A stretch of DNA of 64,000 nucleotides from Exiguobacterium algae. GTDB lineage: Bacteria > Bacillota > Bacilli > Exiguobacteriales > Exiguobacteriaceae. Both the position numbers and the translations under genes were made by a program. Where the stretch lies: positions 496,001 through 560,000 of the forward strand of contig NZ_JACSKZ010000002.1 of assembly GCF_018617875.1 (NCBI RefSeq). Direction: 5' to 3'. Positions within the stretch are counted from its first letter, which is position 1; each line of letters opens with the position of its first letter. This document shows, piece after piece, positions 61,001-64,000 of the stretch. The notes under the pieces are model-generated. The model did no database searches, had not been told where the DNA came from, and saw nothing but the letters and a program-made list of their open reading frames with translations.

Positions 61001-62590
61001 ATGAAATCCTTTACGATGCGTCTCGGACTCATCTTAGCACTCAGCATCGCTACGCTCGTATTTTTATTGACCCTCACCTTGACTTATCTCATCAGTCAAC
61101 GCTCGGCCGATTCGCTTGAACAGGAAATCGGGGAGCAGCTCTCGACCACCTCTCATCAATTGGTCGATAAACTCGATTTCTATATGTGGTCCCGATATAA
61201 AGAAGTCCAATTGCTCCAGGGACTCGACTGGAAAGAGCAGGCAGACACGCGACGCCTCCTCGACCAAGTCCAGTCCAACATCCCTGCGTTCTCCTGGATC
61301 GGGGTGACGGACTCAGACGGTGAAGTGACCGCATCCACGAACGGGATTTTAGAAGGGGTGTCCATCGCCAAACGCCCCGTCTATCAAGAAGCCAAAAACG
61401 GTCCGTTCATCGGGGATGTACATGAGGCCGTGCTGCTCGCTGAACTGTTGCCAAATCCAACCGGCGAGCCGCTTCAATTTGTCGATATCAGTGTCCCGCT
61501 CATGCAAAACGGCGAATTTCAAGGTGTACTCGCCACGCATTTGAGTTGGGAATGGGGAGAAGAAGTGCTGGACCACTTCAATCGAACCCTCCATGATCAG
61601 GCCGACCATACCGATTTATTCGTCGTATCCGAGCGTGACAATACGGTCTTATTAGGACCTGACGACATGGTCGGTAAACCGCTCCCTGTCGTGTTAGAAG
61701 AAGGGGCATCCGTGAGAGAATGGTCGGATGGCGCGCAATATCTGACAGGCATGGCCGTCGGGGAAGGGTACGACGATTACCCCGGACTCGGTTGGCGTGT
61801 CGTCGTTCGGCAACCGACAACCGTGGCGTTCGCCCCTGTCGCCACACTCGAACAAACCATTCTTTGGATCGGGATATTGGCGTCCATCGTGACAGCGATT
61901 CTCGGTTGGTTCCTCGCCTCGGTCATCACACGACCACTCAAACGGATCACAGAGACGGCCGCCTTGATGGAGCAAGGGAAAGCGAATAAATTTCCACATC
62001 AGTCGGGGATCCAAGAGATTGAATCCCTCGCTTTCGCACTCGAATCACTCGTCACGTCCCTTACACACTCCGAGTCAAAGCGTGTCCATTTCGAAGCGCT
62101 GGCGAATCGTGACGCGCTGACAGGACTTGCAAACCGTGTAGCCTTACGAGAATATTTAAATCGTCTCCACTCCTCAAAAGACCCGTACATATTCTTTTAC
62201 ATCGACCTCGATGGATTTAAGGCGGTCAATGATACGTACGGTCATGCGGTAGGAGACGAGTTATTGATTGAGGTGGCACAACGTCTTCGCGCAATCGATG
62301 TCGAAAAGAGTTTCCCTGTCCGTTTGAGCGGAGACGAGTTTTTCCTCTTGTTCCCGCGGAGTGAACGAACGCAACAGGAGATTCGGCAAATCGGGACTTC
62401 CATCATCGATACGTTGTCTGAATCCGTCACTTTAGACATCGCCACTGTCACTGTCGGAGCAAGCATCGGTGCGGCAACATGGATTCCGCCAGAACCCCCT
62501 CACCTCGCCATCGAACAGGCGGACCATGCCTTGTATCGTTCAAAAACAAACGGGAAACAACGGCTTTCATTCCATGAATCGTTTGAATGA
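61001..62590 (+). CDS. diguanylate cyclase with outside sensor domain
   Basis: 529 residues. Helix 1 (near 8-30), an outside CACHE-like sensor domain to about 290, helix 2 (IGILASIVTAILGWFLASVI), HAMP linker, then GGDEF domain from about 360: RDALTGLANR, FFYIDLDGFKAVNDTYGHAVGD and active site SGDEF in place of GGDEF. SGDEF forms of the family are known to be active in some cases. No RxxD inhibitory site is evident before it. ATG at 61001 after CAGGAGGT. Should make cyclic di-GMP. Confidence 0.9.
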   Translation: MKSFTMRLGLILALSIATLVFLLTLTLTYLISQRSADSLEQEIGEQLSTTSHQLVDKLDFYMWSRYKEVQLLQGLDWKEQADTRRLLDQVQSNIPAFSWIGVTDSDGEVTASTNGILEGVSIAKRPVYQEAKNGPFIGDVHEAVLLAELLPNPTGEPLQFVDISVPLMQNGEFQGVLATHLSWEWGEEVLDHFNRTLHDQADHTDLFVVSERDNTVLLGPDDMVGKPLPVVLEEGASVREWSDGAQYLTGMAVGEGYDDYPGLGWRVVVRQPTTVAFAPVATLEQTILWIGILASIVTAILGWFLASVITRPLKRITETAALMEQGKANKFPHQSGIQEIESLAFALESLVTSLTHSESKRVHFEALANRDALTGLANRVALREYLNRLHSSKDPYIFFYIDLDGFKAVNDTYGHAVGDELLIEVAQRLRAIDVEKSFPVRLSGDEFFLLFPRSERTQQEIRQIGTSIIDTLSESVTLDIATVTVGASIGAATWIPPEPPHLAIEQADHALYRSKTNGKQRLSFHESFE

Positions 62591-62606
62591 CTTCCCATGT
62601 CCATAT

Positions 62607-62636
62607 AAAAAGGAGTTCAGCACGAACTCCTTTTTT
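62607..62636. terminator. bidirectional terminator
   Basis: Stem AAAAAGGAGTTC/GAACTCCTTTTT with loop AGCAC, between convergent genes. Confidence 0.9.
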
Positions 62637-62639
62637 GTT

Positions 62640-63323
62640 TTATTGTTCTGTTTCCTCATTCTCATCTTCCTGTTGCTCTCGTTCCTTTTCCGGCATCGGT
62701 TCCAAGTCCATTGTATACACGTATTCCGCTCCAAAGTTATTCAAGATGAACAACTCCTCTTCCGCACGCGTCGCCAATCCGTCCGAGAATCCGATTACGG
62801 CATACATCTCCTCTAAAAGAACATCTTGTTCCTGATCGATTTCGTCAAAAATTGCCTGTTCCCATCTTTCGATGATTCGTCCCAATTGAAGATAGTCTTC
62901 CTGCTTGATTTTATTTTTATCATGGAGTAACTCCAAATAGTCGCGAACCGCTTTCAGATTGTCGTGCGTCATCGGGATGGCCCCTGCTTTTTCCGTCGCC
63001 AGGATTTTTTGATGTGTCATCAGATGCATCGCCTCTACGAGATTCCCTTTGGTCAATTTTTTCGCATCGTCAAAGACGAGTCCTGTCGTCTCTTGCGGAT
63101 TAATGCGTCGCGTCACATTTTGACGATGTCCAAATGGGTCTTCCTCTTTTATAATGTCAATCAATTCGAGGGCGCGCGCATATTCTTCTTCCGTCAACTG
63201 TTCCCGGTCGAGCTCATTTTCGTTTGGTCCCATCCAATGCGTATAAAGCACATATGTAGCTCCCGTCACGAGCAAGACCACTACGAAAAGACCCACCCAC
63301 CGAAGCCAACCTTTCTGTTTCAT
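62640..63323 (-). CDS. membrane-anchored hypothetical protein, DUF6241-like
   Basis: 227 residues from the ATG at 63323. One helix (WVGLFVVVLLVTGATYVLY), then a helical, acidic outside domain with QNVTRRINPQETTGLVFDDAKKLTKGNLVEAMHLMTHQKILA, which I recall from a Bacillales family (DUF6241), and a Glu-rich end. The ribosome site is weak, so the start is not certain. Function unknown. Confidence 0.55.
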   Translation of the reverse strand: MKQKGWLRWVGLFVVVLLVTGATYVLYTHWMGPNENELDREQLTEEEYARALELIDIIKEEDPFGHRQNVTRRINPQETTGLVFDDAKKLTKGNLVEAMHLMTHQKILATEKAGAIPMTHDNLKAVRDYLELLHDKNKIKQEDYLQLGRIIERWEQAIFDEIDQEQDVLLEEMYAVIGFSDGLATRAEEELFILNNFGAEYVYTMDLEPMPEKEREQQEDENEETEQ

Positions 63324-63425
63324 TCTGTCATCACGACCTTTATATAGTTTTCTTTTATTTAGAATAACATATATACCCATCATAAAATTCCATATAAAGG
63401 TTTTTATGTACTACCCTTAACAAAA

Positions 63426-63459
63426 AAGCACCCGCCCCCTTGAATGGGAACGAGTGCTT
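63426..63459 (-). terminator. terminator of odhB
   Basis: AAGCAC/GTGCTT outer stem with a GC-rich inner part containing G-T pairs; TTTTTTG follows on the minus strand. Confidence 0.75.
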
Positions 63460-63469
63460 GGCTTTCGAT

Positions 63470-64000
63470 TTAAGCTTCGAACAACAACTGTTCTGGGTCT
63501 TCAATCATTTCTTTGATGTGTTTGAGGAATGTTACAGCCTCACGTCCATCGACGATGCGATGGTCATAGGAGAGGGCAACATACATCATCGGGCGGTTTT
63601 CCATCGTATCTGCATCGATGGCGACCGGACGGAGTTGAATCGAGTGCATCCCGAGAATCGCAACTTGTGGTCCGTTCAAGATTGGTGTCGAGAGGAGTGA
63701 ACCGAACACGCCACCGTTTGTGATCGTGAACGTTCCACCTGTAAGGTCGCTCAACCCAAGCTTGTTGTTACGGGCCTTGTCCGCTAGGTGGAGGATATCT
63801 TTCTCGATTTCGCCGAAGTTTTTACGATCCGCTTCACGGACGACCGGAACGACGAGTCCGTCTGGAGCCGATACGGCGATTCCGATGTCATAATATTTCT
63901 TCAAGACGATTTCATTCCCTTGAATCTCAGCGTTCAAGTATGGCATGCGTTTGAGTGCCGCTACCGCTGCTTTCGTGAAGAAGGACATGAAGCCGAGTTT
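63470..64000 (-). CDS. odhB: dihydrolipoamide succinyltransferase (E2 of 2-oxoglutarate dehydrogenase), 5' part missing
   Basis: Frame is open to the right edge; 176 C-terminal residues are seen. They form the acyltransferase catalytic domain: [64 protein letters not shown], and the active-site motif [34 protein letters not shown] with His and Asp. The sequence style is that of the succinyl rather than acetyl enzyme. The lipoyl and E1/E3-binding domains lie outside the window. Confidence 0.92.
   Translation of the reverse strand, partial: KLGFMSFFTKAAVAALKRMPYLNAEIQGNEIVLKKYYDIGIAVSAPDGLVVPVVREADRKNFGEIEKDILHLADKARNNKLGLSDLTGGTFTITNGGVFGSLLSTPILNGPQVAILGMHSIQLRPVAIDADTMENRPMMYVALSYDHRIVDGREAVTFLKHIKEMIEDPEQLLFEA

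Noticed and set aside
1-64000. CRISPR array, rRNA or tRNA genes, classic riboswitches
   Set aside because: No regular repeat-spacer pattern, no tRNA cloverleaf or rRNA sequence, and no recognisable riboswitch core was seen.

Overview
The window is chromosomal DNA from a Gram-positive Bacillales bacterium. The evidence is a complete seven-gene Mrp antiporter operon, a FadR-type fatty-acid operon, a YtrA-type GntR/ABC cassette, the zapA-cvpA-polX-mutS2 series, OhrR/Ohr, AGGAGG-type ribosome binding sites and many GTG/TTG starts. The genus may be Exiguobacterium, but that is inferred from gene content and protein style, not from a marker gene. Most of the window is ordinary housekeeping and stress-response DNA. 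Both ends cut genes: a flavin disulfide oxidoreductase at the left and the E2 subunit of 2-oxoglutarate dehydrogenase (odhB) at the right.

Layout. 1-7.1 kb: oxidoreductase end, then mrpABCDEFG (mnhA-G) on the minus strand. 7.4-12.1 kb: trxA and the fatty-acid block lcfA-fadR-etfB-etfA, with three FadR-like operators and a cre-like site; the usual fadB between fadR and etfB is missing. 12.2-15.1 kb: GntR/ABC ATPase/permease/lipoprotein operon. 15.2-19.1 kb: a YfjL-like protein, a MarR-nitroreductase-monooxygenase operon with palindromic operator, and a large unrecognised membrane protein. 19.2-31.7 kb: an AT-rich defence island (below). 31.7-38.5 kb: small genes, EcsC-like protein, then zapA-cvpA-polX-mutS2-DUF350 plus a 28-codon membrane peptide. 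38.7-50.5 kb: transporter, acetyltransferase, a broken small membrane gene, an M23 hydrolase with a WalR-like box, VanZ, glutathione peroxidase, CAP protein, ohrR/ohr, phosphoesterase, a zinc-type efflux gene with palindromic operator, and an ABC-F gene behind an attenuator leader. 50.6-64 kb: two metallo-beta-lactamase-fold proteins, aldo/keto reductase, PH-domain protein, haemolysin III, DsbA-like protein, MFS transporter, DUF4386 membrane protein with a Crp/Fnr regulator and a Crp/Fnr-style palindrome, bdbD-bdbC-sco, and a diguanylate cyclase.

The most interesting region is the island. On the plus strand lie dptF, dptG and dptH, the restriction half of the DNA-phosphorothioation (Dnd) system, but no dndA-E modification gene is present anywhere in the window. 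The divergent place where modification genes often sit is held by a four-gene minus-strand operon: a MazG-like pyrophosphohydrolase, a phospholipase-D-nuclease/superfamily-2 helicase fusion, a stand-alone duplicate of that helicase's own C-terminal domain, and a small winged-helix-like protein. The two operons share a 184-bp intergenic region. DptF also has an N-terminal extension of about 230 residues. This may be an orphan Dnd restriction module or a composite defence system that has not been described; which of these it is cannot be settled from sequence alone.
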